A stretch of 64,000 bases of DNA from assembly GCA_015499995.1 (NCBI GenBank), contig JADNRV010000002.1:310001-374000 (forward strand). Direction: 5' to 3'. The translations under genes and the position numbers were made by a program. Under the pieces are notes generated by a model. The model ran no database searches, had not been told where the DNA came from, and saw only the letters and a list, made by a program, of their open reading frames with translations. The stretch is from Flammula alnicola (Eukaryota > Basidiomycota > Agaricomycetes > Agaricales > Strophariaceae). Each line of letters starts with the position of its first letter. Position 1 is the first letter of the stretch. Below are positions 10,402 through 20,102 of this stretch, piece by piece.

Positions 10402-11208
10402 TTAGGCGACCTTGTCATTGATAGAGACGGCGGCTAACACGTGTGGGAGAATATCGATATCGTTCTCTTCTGGGATGGTTGGAAGGGTAGGTTGACGCTT
10501 CTTGTAGCGAAGGACGAGCTTTCCGTTCCTCAGGAAGGTGCGAGCCATTGTCGATTCCGTGGGGTGGAGGATTAAAGCGCGCTCGTTATTGACCGCGATC
10601 TCTTGGTGGTCGGTAGACAGAGATTTGAAGTATCCTGCCTTCTCTTCGAATTCCTCGCGCGTGTAACCGAAATAGGCGCCAAAGTTCCAAAGGCGCCCTC
10701 CCAGTCCTTTGATCGAGCGTTCCAGCGCGTCACAAAGCCAATGGATGGTGAACTCGAGAAAATCCTGGATGAGGCGAACGCGAGCCCAGAGTTCGTCGAA
10801 GGAATAGAAGGTACTATACAGGGGGTTGGAAGTCGAGTTCAAGGGAATGTGCGCTATATACGGCACGGAAATGTCGGATGAAGTGAGCAGATCGTATGGT
10901 ATGGTGTCCGGGAGGGGGAGGACTCTGGAGTCGTTTGGAGTGAAGTTGTTGCCCGAAGCCAGAACGAACTCGCGGAGTTGATGAACGGCGCGCCATATGG
11001 AATCGGCGACGATAGGTTTGAGTCGATAAGCGCTGACGCCTTCGTCGATGGTGATTGCGACGTCCCAAGTGGACGGACTGTAGCGTAGTGCGTCTGAATT
11101 TAGAAGATTGAAGAAGTGAAACTTGAGTCCGTCGTCCAAGAGCAAGCGGTGGAGGCGGTCCAGAGCAGAGTTGGAACGAAGGATGACGGCGTACTGCGGA
11201 ATAGGCAT
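10402..11208 (-). CDS. Extra retrotransposon ORF (ORF3) downstream of pol, unknown function
   Basis: A 268-aa ORF in the same orientation as gag-pol, 144 nt downstream of its stop and inside the LTRs, in the position an envelope gene occupies in some Gypsy elements. I see no signal peptide, membrane segment or Cys-rich ectodomain, so an envelope role is not supported. It starts MPIPQYAVILRSN and is rich in aromatic and aliphatic residues with several predicted helices (such as SIWRAVHQLREFVLASG); the C-terminus is basic then Pro/acidic. An intact frame of this length in a recent copy suggests it is used. I do not recognise the family. It could be an accessory retroelement protein or a captured host gene. 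Confidence 0.7.
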   Translation of the reverse strand: MPIPQYAVILRSNSALDRLHRLLLDDGLKFHFFNLLNSDALRYSPSTWDVAITIDEGVSAYRLKPIVADSIWRAVHQLREFVLASGNNFTPNDSRVLPLPDTIPYDLLTSSDISVPYIAHIPLNSTSNPLYSTFYSFDELWARVRLIQDFLEFTIHWLCDALERSIKGLGGRLWNFGAYFGYTREEFEEKAGYFKSLSTDHQEIAVNNERALILHPTESTMARTFLRNGKLVLRYKKRQPTLPTIPEENDIDILPHVLAAVSINDKVA

Positions 11209-11352
11209 AGCGGATGTTGTTGAGAATTTCGAGAGAAGTAAGAGACTGAATGTTGAAGGAACGGAGCGAGGCTGGGGAAAGAGTCGAAATTTCGACGCGT
11301 CTTTATACCGCAGAGAAGAGATACGGCGCGTGCTTGGGTGAGACGATACCTT

Positions 11353-14300
11353 TCACTGGTTATGCCGCGAGGCGTTCTTCAGGGTGTTCTTGACAGGCCT
11401 CGTTTTTTGTGTATCCTTTGTTTTTTCCCAATCATTCACAATCTCTGGAGCATTTTTCAAATCTTTTGCCGTGAGCCATTCGTCATCCTCGGGTCCGTAT
11501 CCGACGAATCGTACGTGGTATTCCTTGATCTTTCTGCCATTTCGCGTCTTTCGGAGTCTTTCCGACAAGATCCTTTCAACCTCTGTCTCGTTTTCAAAAT
11601 CAGCACGTTGCAAATTTCGTTGTGGACGGGCGCCGAATTCAGGAGGTGATGACGTGTATTTCTCCAAATGAGCAATGTTTAGAACGGGATGAATGCCGTA
11701 TGAAGCAGGCATTCTCAGCTGATAAGTTACAGGGCTTAGTTTTCGGATTATCTCAAAGGGACCGTCGTATTTCATTAACAGTTTACGTCCTCTGCCTTTC
11801 TCATTGCGAAGGAGTTCCAAGGAATGAGGGTTTAGTACTACGAGATCACCCTCTTCGAATTCGCTAACCAGCCGTCCTTTGTTATATGCCTTTTGTTGAT
11901 AAGCTTGTGACAAAAATAGCGCTTCCTTGGCGCGCGTTCGATTTGCGTCAAATGCTTCCGTCATTGATTGAGCGCTTTCATGAATCGTGGGAATGTGATC
12001 TTGTGAAGGGCGTTCAATTGACTCCGCTGAATGAATTAAGGTCGATCGGGTGATAGGATGAAAGCCTCGCAGTAAGTATGCAGGGGAGAAGCCGGTTCCT
12101 GTATGAGGTGTAGCGTTATATGCTAACATAATGTTATCTAGATGTTCTGACCAGTCATTTCGGGAAGGACCTACATATGCTCGTAATGCGATTTCCAGAG
12201 TTTGGTTTAAAACCTCGGTTTGTCCGTCTGCCTGTGGGTGATGAGAGGTAGTGAGAGCTCTGGTCATGCCCATTAGACGGCATATTTCCTTCCAAAAATC
12301 GTTGCGCCACCTTGTATCACGATCTGTGATGACTTGACGCGGAATGCCATAATGAGCTACAATATGTTTGAAAAATAATTCAGCCGTGCCCGTTTCAGAG
12401 ATTGAAGTAGAGCACGGGATGAAAATTCCATACTTTGTTAGTTTATCGACAATGACTAGAATGTTATCAAATCCATTTGACAAGGGGAGTTCTGGAATAA
12501 AATCCATGCTTACCACTTCAAAGGGCTGAGATGGGATTGGAATAGGTTGTAATAGGCCTACAGGAGCGTGTCTTCTTGGCTTCGTTTTCTGGCATATATC
12601 GCAAGAGTTTACAAATAGTTTAAGCTCTCGGGACATTCGCGGCCAATAATAGGTTGTTGCTAACTTATTATAAGTCTTGTGAAATCCGGCGTGACTGGTT
12701 TCAGAAATTCCATCATGCACTTCTGCCATTAGACTCAATCTCAGAGATTTTGGTACGCAAAGTCTATTATTGCCTTGCCAATCTTCGAAATATAACAATC
12801 CATTTTCAGCGTAGTGATAGTGCGGATATTCTGATCGATTAGAATCCTCCTCGTCCCGTAGGGATTTAATTACTTCACTAAAGTGTTCGTCGATTAGAAA
12901 TCCTTTCCTCCATGAAGTGACCTCTTCGGGTGCGAGTCCCACGACTACAGAATATGATGATGAAGACTGGTAGGGTAGCGAAATAGAACCGTCGCTTGAG
13001 GGAATTTCTACTGCGGGAAGATTGATCGAGAAATCCTCAGCACATCCCTCTGCTGCAATAAATTTGGCAGCTACAGATATGAGTCTTTCCTCAAATTTGT
13101 CACCTAATTCCTGAAACATATCCTTTAGTGAGTCTTCTTCCGGGTTCAAGAGATTTACTGCAATAGTTTCGTCCGTAAGGGGTCCTTCGAATTCGGGAAG
13201 TCGGCGTCGTAGTCGAGAGATGGGATCAACATTCGAGTGAACTCGTCCCGCGCGGTGTATAATGGTTAGATGCGGGTATGCGGCGAAAACTGTACCCCAG
13301 GTGAGGAGTCTCCGGTTGATATTCTGGAAAGTTTTGCTCCAGGTGAGTGCGGCGTGGTCGGTGATAGCGAGAATCTTCTCGCCTTCAAGGAAAGGCTGAA
13401 ATTTGATGAGCGCTTCTTTTAAAGCGAGTGCTTCTCGTTCTGTAGGGGAATAATTGCGTTCGGCCGATTTCAGAACTCTCGACCAGTATGCGACGACACG
13501 TTCTACATATACAGTGGTACTGTCTAGGTCCTCCCCCCAACCAGTCGCAACTGGGACATCCTGCACTTCCTTGGAGAGGGTTGGCACTAGGACTGGTACA
13601 GGCTCTTTCCGTACGTAGGCCTTTCGAATGCGGTCGTATATTTTGGTGCCCTTGAGATCTTTAACAAGAATCGGCTGAACCTGCTGGAGAATTCCTCCTA
13701 AACCGTAGTCGCAGGCATCAGTATATACACGGTAGGGTCGTCCTGGCATAGCGTAACCTCGCACCGGTGCGTTCGTCAGGACTTGTTTACATAGCTGAAA
13801 CGCTTCGTCGTGTAAATCCGTCCAGCTCCACGGGCAGTCTTTCTTAAGCAACTGGAAGAAAGGGTGAGCGATCCATGAATAGTAAGGCACGTAGCTCGAA
13901 AAATACACCATCATACCAAGAAACGTCTGTAGCTCGGCTTGATTTCTCGGGACGTCCAGATCTACAATAGCTTTGACCTTCTCGCGATGCGTAGATAGTC
14001 CCAAACGCGAAACCTTTTGTCCTAGTAGCAGGAGAGACTGGTAAGCGAAATGACATTTCTTGGGAGAGAGAGTGATATTTACATTGCTGATCGCCTTGAA
14101 AACCTCGTCTAGATGCTTAAGATGATCTTCAAAGGTTAGCGAGAATATCACGATATCGTCTATGTATACTAGGGCGAATATCCACAAGAAGGGTGCCAAG
14201 ACGTTTTGCATAACGCGCTGGAAAACACTTGGGCCGTTACGATACCCGAAAGGCATCCGTTTGAATTGCCATAACCCTCGATGAGTACGGAAAGCCAATT

Positions 14301-17300
14301 TCTCAGAAGAACTATCTGATAAGGTGAGCTGGGTAAATCCTGCTAAGGCGTCGAGGGTAGTTAGCCATTGTGCTCCGTTCAAGGCCTGCAGGATATCCTC
14401 TTGTTTGGGCAGCGGAAATTCGTCAGGGATAACCATCTCATTGAATTTTCGTAGATCGATGACCATACGTGGCTTGTTATTTCTGTACACGATAAATACT
14501 GGTGCGGCCCAAGGGCTCTTAGATGGTTCTATTACGCCTAACTCGATCCAGTCATCCATTTGTTTATCGATGACCGCCCTCTTTGCTGGCGAGGCTGGAA
14601 AAGGTGGCAGGGAAATGGGCGTCGTTCCGGGTTTCAGTAGTATCTCCACCTTTTCCGGATAATTGCCTATCCTTCCATTGAGTCCGAACGCGTCCTTATT
14701 TCGTAAAATCACTTCTACGAGTTGAGCTCGTTGTTCTTCACTGAGCGTGCTAGAGATTTCTACTTCCGTGAGAAGTTGGTCGTCAGAAGTGGATTCCGGC
14801 GGTGGTTCAGAAGTTTTAGGCCCACCTTCCAATGGCTCTTCTGCCAAGGGATCATCGCTTTCAGTTGCGTTTCGTTGTGCCTTTGAAGTGATTTCGGTAT
14901 GAGACTCGGCGAAGTGACCGTCTGACTGTATTGCTAAGTGTCGTATTAACGAAGCATGAGCTTCCATTCGTGCAAGGTCTTCAGTGGAGAACGATCTTCT
15001 GTGGTTAAGCCAATTTTTCGGGTTGTGTCCGTGGCCGAGGAGAAAACCCTGTGGTATAGTAATATGTGAGTCGGAGAAATTTGAGACGTAAAGTACCGGA
15101 GTCTGATGATCTATCATCGTATCTGGTGCTCCAAATATCTGGTCAGGTGAGTTTGAGTAATGCAAGCGTCGTTCCACCAAAAGAGTTTGCACGGACGGTG
15201 GGAAATAAGCAGAAACTTCGACCTTTCGACTAGAGGAAGGAGGAACGGTGATATGAACAGTAGACCTAACTTCTGTATTTGATTGTCGTTGTCGGTGCCG
15301 TTGGCGTAGTTTCTGATTGCGTCGATGAGTTTTGAGTTTGAAGGAATATTGCGCCACAGGGGACAGGGTCCTGATCCGGAATGCGTGTCCCTGATCGTCA
15401 GTTAAGGGCGCGCCTGTGGAGTTTTCGACCCTGGTCATTCGTCCCGTGTCTCCGAACTGTAAATAGGTGTCGCCATCTTGACGAATTGTCGATATAGAAT
15501 ATTGATCAGCGAAGTCGTTTCCTAGAATAAATGGTGTTGTCATCCCTTTGACAACGTATGCCTCGACTGAAATCCTTACCGGTCCCTGAACTGTTGGAAA
15601 TAAGATATCAAGGTTAACGTACCCAGATATGGAACTCGTACCGGTTACTTGTATCAGATTGATTTTTTGGCCGCTTCGTAGCTTGGGTTTGTTGTGGAGA
15701 GCTCCCAGAGCAGCTTCAGAGATAAGGGTAATGTCTGATCCTGAGTCGATAATAACCTTCATTTCCGCTTCCAAAGGTCCTCCTACTTGGGCTAATAATT
15801 GGGTGGCTTTAGCGCCGAGGAAAGAACATCCGGGTGGTCTGGACATGAATCGTGGTAGGTCTATTGTTGTTCCATTAGTCGCCTCTGTTGTTACTCGATA
15901 GCTATCCACTTTTATTTCCTGGGCGAGACGTCTCCGGCTTCTGCGATTAAGAGCCGGTTTCGAGGGGAATGCTACTGGTGTTGCGAGCGAAGATACGTCT
16001 TCTAGAGCGCCTTTGGATTTTTCGATTTTAAACGAGTGAGTTTGCAAGTCCTCGTCAGGCAGAGTCTTCGGTACCCTTTGGGCAGTGTCGCTGTGGATTA
16101 GATATGTCCCCGCGCTAGTCGCCTCGGGGTCGCGTTCTTCATGCTCGTCCTCGTTTTCAGAATCAAGATTATAATATAACTGGTCATATTCTTCTTGCGC
16201 GCGGCGGTCGTCTTCAGTGGATTGCGCTAAGTTCGTTCTTGCTTGCTTGGTACCTTTATATGAATGCCTGCATTCGAAGTCCCAATGCTTCCCGCTTCCG
16301 CAATGTCGACAAGGTCTGGCGCCTGCTTGCTCCGGTGTCTGCCTTCGTGAGGAAACGTTTGAATCGTCCTTTGGAAATTTAGGAGGGTCAAGAGTCTTAG
16401 AATTACCTACTAAATTCGTTCTTGCAGCGTAAAATGGCTTGGATGTATCTCTGAAACTATAGTCGCTTCGGTCTCGCTTATTACTGTAGTTTGAGGGTTG
16501 ATCCAATCGCATTAAAGTATCCTCATAAAATCGTATAGCGCTCTGGAATTCTATACTAGTATTGTAAAGCTGCGTCGTGAGAATCGTGTTCCAATTCGCC
16601 GGAGAGCCTTCCATTACTTCCAGAATTAATTCACTATCATCTAAGGTGAAAACAGTATTTAGTAGTTCAGTCTTGCGAATATAGTATTCACTAGGCGTTT
16701 CTCTCGCGTGTTGGGGCTCTCTGTAGGAAGCTCTCAATGCGCGTGTCTTCTGCTTGTCTAACCATCGACGATTCATGTAATATCCGGAAATGGCAGCGCG
16801 CAGCGAATCCCAATCCTTCTCCGCATCCTTGCGATAAGACGGTGGGAGCGACCAATACCATGTCTCTGCGGATCCTTCAAACCTTCTAGGAACAACAGTC
16901 CCGAGTTGCGTGAATATCTGTGGGGACATACTTGCCAAATTGTTTACTTTTGTAAGCCACCTTACTAGAGTGTCCGTATTTCCATCCCAAGTAGGCACAC
17001 TTTCGAATTTCAATTTGACATCAAAGTGAGCTTGCATAGTTTTAGTTGGTTGTGTGGTCGAGGTAGGTGCGCCCAACGTTAAAGGTACTAGAGGATTAAA
17101 ATTGTTGTTCGCCCATGGGCCTCTTGTTCGAGGAGGAGAGGTATTTGGTAGAGGATTTTCCCCATCTTCTAGTTGCCCCGAACCTGAGTGCGAAGGTCCC
17201 ATAAAGGCGAGAGTGTCTTTTAGTCGTTGTGTCGGAGCGTTGATGTTTCGTCGTTCTTGGGCGTTAGTTTTCAGCCGCGAAGGTCCTTCTGTTCCAAAAT

Positions 17301-18144
17301 GATAGAAGTTAGATTGTCTACGACCTCGAGTGATAGTCCCTCCGGCGTTCCTATTAGAATTACGACTACTTACCTGGCTCCGAATTTCTCTTTCTGAAAT
17401 GATGTCTAAGTGCGGCGGACGATCACGCGTGGATCTTTCCGGTGTTGCAGGAATCGGCGTCCCTAGGTCTCTAATTCTTTGGTTAACAAAGTCATAGTAC
17501 TGATCGAAAAATGTCAGGAATTGTTCGACTTCTGTTCTGAAGCAAACCGCTAATATCTCAAACTCGTTTTCCGGATAGACTTCAGAGATACTACCTTTCT
17601 TACCCCACATTGGTAATTCAGGTACAGAAAGACCATCAGAGGAAGCAACCTCTTTTAGATCTTTAAGAACTTTATGCAAACTTCTTAAAATGTCTACGTA
17701 GAGATCTTTCTTAATCGTGAATGCCCATCCGTTCAAAGTTTGGATTTTAAGCGCTTGTGACAACAAGCTATCCATGGCTTGAGATAACGCCGAGAAGACA
17801 TCTTTGTATAATCGACGATTGAAGGTTTTCCCGTCGTGGGGAAACGTTCGTCCAAAAGCCTCAGCGCCATATGTAAGAGCTGATTTCCTTCTTTCGCCAA
17901 GATCTTCCTTATCCGCAAGCTTATAAGGTGTAGCAAAAGTCGGAACGTCTATGTCGACATCCTCAAGTTCTCCGATAATGTCGTCTTCAGGGACAGCTCC
18001 ATTGAATGGTTCTAGATCTGGGAAGTCAATATCTGCGTTTTCCAATACGGAGTTATCTCCGGGTTGTGAATCCCAAGGTTGTCCTGGTTCCTGGTCCTGG
18101 TCCCGATCATCCGGTGCCATGGGAGATTGACTATGGCTAGCCAT
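11353..18144 (-). CDS. Gag-Pol polyprotein of the Gypsy chromodomain element
   Basis: A single 2,263-aa ORF with no frameshift between gag and pol. Approximate residues: gag 1-630, with a CX2CX4HX4C zinc knuckle at 612-625; aspartic protease active site DSG at 800-802; RT ~1160-1370 with YIDD at 1327-1330; RNase H ~1470-1640 (YTDACDYGLGG, ITDHAALTW); HHCC zinc domain ~1810-1851; integrase core D1881, D1941, E1977; GPY/F-like region ~2125; chromodomain ~2185-2245 (EVERILSERL, YHVRFVGYGPEDDEWL). The chromodomain is expected to bind modified histone H3 and direct insertion toward heterochromatin (family knowledge), yet this copy sits among housekeeping genes. Start chosen at the first ATG; the N-terminal 300 residues are acidic then Ser/Arg-rich. 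Confidence 0.95.
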   Translation of the reverse strand: MASHSQSPMAPDDRDQDQEPGQPWDSQPGDNSVLENADIDFPDLEPFNGAVPEDDIIGELEDVDIDVPTFATPYKLADKEDLGERRKSALTYGAEAFGRTFPHDGKTFNRRLYKDVFSALSQAMDSLLSQALKIQTLNGWAFTIKKDLYVDILRSLHKVLKDLKEVASSDGLSVPELPMWGKKGSISEVYPENEFEILAVCFRTEVEQFLTFFDQYYDFVNQRIRDLGTPIPATPERSTRDRPPHLDIISEREIRSQVSSRNSNRNAGGTITRGRRQSNFYHFGTEGPSRLKTNAQERRNINAPTQRLKDTLAFMGPSHSGSGQLEDGENPLPNTSPPRTRGPWANNNFNPLVPLTLGAPTSTTQPTKTMQAHFDVKLKFESVPTWDGNTDTLVRWLTKVNNLASMSPQIFTQLGTVVPRRFEGSAETWYWSLPPSYRKDAEKDWDSLRAAISGYYMNRRWLDKQKTRALRASYREPQHARETPSEYYIRKTELLNTVFTLDDSELILEVMEGSPANWNTILTTQLYNTSIEFQSAIRFYEDTLMRLDQPSNYSNKRDRSDYSFRDTSKPFYAARTNLVGNSKTLDPPKFPKDDSNVSSRRQTPEQAGARPCRHCGSGKHWDFECRHSYKGTKQARTNLAQSTEDDRRAQEEYDQLYYNLDSENEDEHEERDPEATSAGTYLIHSDTAQRVPKTLPDEDLQTHSFKIEKSKGALEDVSSLATPVAFPSKPALNRRSRRRLAQEIKVDSYRVTTEATNGTTIDLPRFMSRPPGCSFLGAKATQLLAQVGGPLEAEMKVIIDSGSDITLISEAALGALHNKPKLRSGQKINLIQVTGTSSISGYVNLDILFPTVQGPVRISVEAYVVKGMTTPFILGNDFADQYSISTIRQDGDTYLQFGDTGRMTRVENSTGAPLTDDQGHAFRIRTLSPVAQYSFKLKTHRRNQKLRQRHRQRQSNTEVRSTVHITVPPSSSRKVEVSAYFPPSVQTLLVERRLHYSNSPDQIFGAPDTMIDHQTPVLYVSNFSDSHITIPQGFLLGHGHNPKNWLNHRRSFSTEDLARMEAHASLIRHLAIQSDGHFAESHTEITSKAQRNATESDDPLAEEPLEGGPKTSEPPPESTSDDQLLTEVEISSTLSEEQRAQLVEVILRNKDAFGLNGRIGNYPEKVEILLKPGTTPISLPPFPASPAKRAVIDKQMDDWIELGVIEPSKSPWAAPVFIVYRNNKPRMVIDLRKFNEMVIPDEFPLPKQEDILQALNGAQWLTTLDALAGFTQLTLSDSSSEKLAFRTHRGLWQFKRMPFGYRNGPSVFQRVMQNVLAPFLWIFALVYIDDIVIFSLTFEDHLKHLDEVFKAISNVNITLSPKKCHFAYQSLLLLGQKVSRLGLSTHREKVKAIVDLDVPRNQAELQTFLGMMVYFSSYVPYYSWIAHPFFQLLKKDCPWSWTDLHDEAFQLCKQVLTNAPVRGYAMPGRPYRVYTDACDYGLGGILQQVQPILVKDLKGTKIYDRIRKAYVRKEPVPVLVPTLSKEVQDVPVATGWGEDLDSTTVYVERVVAYWSRVLKSAERNYSPTEREALALKEALIKFQPFLEGEKILAITDHAALTWSKTFQNINRRLLTWGTVFAAYPHLTIIHRAGRVHSNVDPISRLRRRLPEFEGPLTDETIAVNLLNPEEDSLKDMFQELGDKFEERLISVAAKFIAAEGCAEDFSINLPAVEIPSSDGSISLPYQSSSSYSVVVGLAPEEVTSWRKGFLIDEHFSEVIKSLRDEEDSNRSEYPHYHYAENGLLYFEDWQGNNRLCVPKSLRLSLMAEVHDGISETSHAGFHKTYNKLATTYYWPRMSRELKLFVNSCDICQKTKPRRHAPVGLLQPIPIPSQPFEVVSMDFIPELPLSNGFDNILVIVDKLTKYGIFIPCSTSISETGTAELFFKHIVAHYGIPRQVITDRDTRWRNDFWKEICRLMGMTRALTTSHHPQADGQTEVLNQTLEIALRAYVGPSRNDWSEHLDNIMLAYNATPHTGTGFSPAYLLRGFHPITRSTLIHSAESIERPSQDHIPTIHESAQSMTEAFDANRTRAKEALFLSQAYQQKAYNKGRLVSEFEEGDLVVLNPHSLELLRNEKGRGRKLLMKYDGPFEIIRKLSPVTYQLRMPASYGIHPVLNIAHLEKYTSSPPEFGARPQRNLQRADFENETEVERILSERLRKTRNGRKIKEYHVRFVGYGPEDDEWLTAKDLKNAPEIVNDWEKTKDTQKTRPVKNTLKNASRHNQ

Positions 18145-18225
18145 GATACAAGAGAGTTAGTAGAGGGACCGGCTATGGAAGAACACGTAGTGTAAACAAT
18201 AGAATAGTACGTTGATTTCTCAAGT

Positions 18226-18243
18226 TCCCAATGTGTCCACCAA
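18226..18243 (-). other. Candidate primer-binding region
   Basis: On the minus strand TTGGTGGACACATTGGGA follows the 5' LTR immediately, where a tRNA 3' end would pair. I cannot name the tRNA without a search. Confidence 0.4.
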
Positions 18244-18784
18244 TGTTGAAAACCGCGTGTAATTATTTAAGTACGGATGAATGTATACGAGAGTTATAAG
18301 TATAAATCGAGTATCAACGTTTGTAATCGAGAAAAGTACCTTAGCGCCTTAAGTAAGCTTACGATCACAGGAAGCCCAGTTGATCGGTTAACGAGAGGAA
18401 GCCCAAACGTTAGTAAGCTTACACCTTAAGCGTAGAGTAGTCTTCGAGACTTATGTTCACACAATTTATTGGGGTAAAGAATAGATGAGATTTCATGTAT
18501 TTCTAGGGGCTCTTTATATACATTCAGCATGGATGTCTACTAGAAGGGTAATGAATATTCTACTTAATTCCGTTACATTCTACCTTCCTCTACATACTTC
18601 AAGTCCTTTCATATGACTTATGCGTCTATCGTACAGCCACGAGATCTTATCTCACGGTTGACTGTGCGTCTAGATGCTTACGTCAAACACTCACACGAGT
18701 CCGTATGCGAGACTACTCAGAGTGCGTGCGTATGTTAAGATCACAGAAGGACTTTATTTAGATAATATGTATGGTACCATAACA
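18244..18784 (-). repeat. LTR (5' LTR of the minus-strand element)
   Basis: 541 bp, same length and apparently the same sequence as 9648-10188. Followed on the + strand by the CTTAC target duplication at 18785-18789. Confidence 0.95.
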
Positions 18785-19495
18785 CTTACGCTGGAGATGG
18801 TGCCCGAACTCCTTCAGGTCCTTGCGCAGCCTCTCTAGCGCCTTGGCCGCCTCCTCCGGCTTGAACAACCCCTCGAGATATGCGTTCAGCCGCGGAACGT
18901 CAATGGGGTGGTCCTCGAAGATGATCGATATTAGCTTCGCCTTTTGGTCGTGCATCTCCTTCCGCCCAACCTCAACGTAGGAAGAACTCGTCTGATTCGA
19001 GCTGGACGCGCTCGCCGAGTCCGAACCAGCCTCCTCAGGCCCAGCCACGGAATCCCCGCTGGCTAGCCACTCGTTGAAGAGACTCCCAAAGAGCTGCGCC
19101 GAATCGAAGCGCATAATGTTGTGACGGATGTGTCCCTCGAGCGTCTGGGCCCAGCCCTCTGCAATCTCGCGGCTGAAGCTGGGGTCTTTCCTCGCCTGCA
19201 GGAACCAAAACTCGAGATTCACTAGGTGGAGCTTGCCGCCGACGATCTGCTCCTGGTTGAGAATGCCAGAGCCAGTCCATGATTTGACAGCCTTGGCAAG
19301 GACCTCGACTTTCTTGAGTACGTTGCCCTGCTCACCGAGCGCGTTGGCTTCGTCGAGGACTTTGGCGTGTGCTTGATATGCAAGACGTTGCTTCTCGAGC
19401 TCCTGGAGCTTGATGTCAGTAATGAAGTGGAGAGTCTGACCGAAGGACGACCGGGCAACGGCGTGGTGGACATCTTGGAGTTGGGGGTGTTGAAA
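18785..19495 (-). pseudogene. rvt-type cellular reverse transcriptase-related gene, 5' part
   Basis: On the minus strand one frame reads DVHHAVARSSFGQTLHFI, DIKLQELEKQRLAYQAHAK, SWTGSGILNQEQIVGGKLHL, LEFWFLQARKDPSFSREI and EEAAKALERLRKDLKEFGHH, then LQRK at the insertion point. Removing the transposon and one CTTAC copy joins this exactly in frame to TIGTNDVKNAIRGLLASGLM at 9642 and below, so the insertion is in coding sequence. The helical N-terminal region fits the rvt layout (coiled-coil before the RT core). The first exon is unclear: in this frame a TAA lies just upstream, and an AG at 19475-19474 may be the acceptor. A second frame (from 19590, MIFRNGSRALNTILQAKRSV) may be the true N-terminus. 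Confidence 0.65.
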
Positions 19496-19590
19496 TTAAA
19501 GGCGGGTATCCTGGACACATGATACAGGGAGACTGATCGTTTAGCTTGCAAGATAGTGTTGAGAGCTCGGGACCCATTGCGGAAAATCAT

Positions 19591-20102
19591 CCTGCAAGGA
19601 CCGGGAGAGCCTTTATGGGCGTTCTACAATACGTTCAGGAGGTTTGACTAATTGGCACTGGTTGCCAACGCTGTCCACCAGTGACTGAGCTAAACGGCCA
19701 TCGGGCTGTAAAGATACCCTCAGGCCTAAATGTGGTTGATAAATGGTGTTGAAGGAGTCATTGTGAGTGAGGCGGTCGCGAAGGAAGGATCTTGAGTCAT
19801 ACTATATAAGTACTTCAGAGTCTAATTCAAGTCATCGAGGAAAAATGACGTAGCGTACTGGACGAAAGAAAGGGCAACTTCGAGTCAGACCACGACGCTG
19901 GTTAAGTTATGGCATAAGTATGTTTTGAAAATGCGTTCGAGTTCAATGGCAGTACAGTACAAATCAAGTCCATGTTTGTGGTCACGGTCGACCAAGGACA
20001 CGAATGCGAACGGCAACGAGTCTTCGAGGCACCCATGGCATTTATTTCTAATAAAAAATGCCTCCTTTCCGTCTCTTCAACCTAGTTCTGTATATATCAC
20101 AG
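19591..20102. other. Intergenic, 512 nt
   Basis: 3' flank of the ligase gene and 5' flank of the rvt-like gene. No gene, repeat or RNA structure supported. Confidence 0.4.

Larger units (their letters stand above)
9648..18784 (-). mobile_element. Complete Ty3/Gypsy chromodomain LTR retrotransposon
   Basis: A 9,137-bp element with two 541-bp LTRs beginning TGTTGA and ending ATAACA (TGTT/AACA inverted tips on the + strand), flanked by a 5-bp CTTAC duplication (9643-9647 and 18785-18789). It is coded on the minus strand, so the 5' LTR is the right one. Order: 5' LTR, candidate primer-binding region, gag-pol in one ORF (2,263 aa), an extra 268-aa ORF, a G-rich polypurine tract, 3' LTR. Protease, RT, RNase H, integrase and chromodomain in that order place it in the chromovirus lineage of Gypsy elements. 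Both ORFs are intact and the LTRs look identical base for base, so insertion is recent and the copy may be active. It interrupts an rvt-gene exon in the same orientation. Confidence 0.95.

Noticed and set aside
10402..11208. Retrotransposon ORF3 as an envelope gene
   Set aside because: No signal peptide, Cys-rich ectodomain or membrane segment visible.
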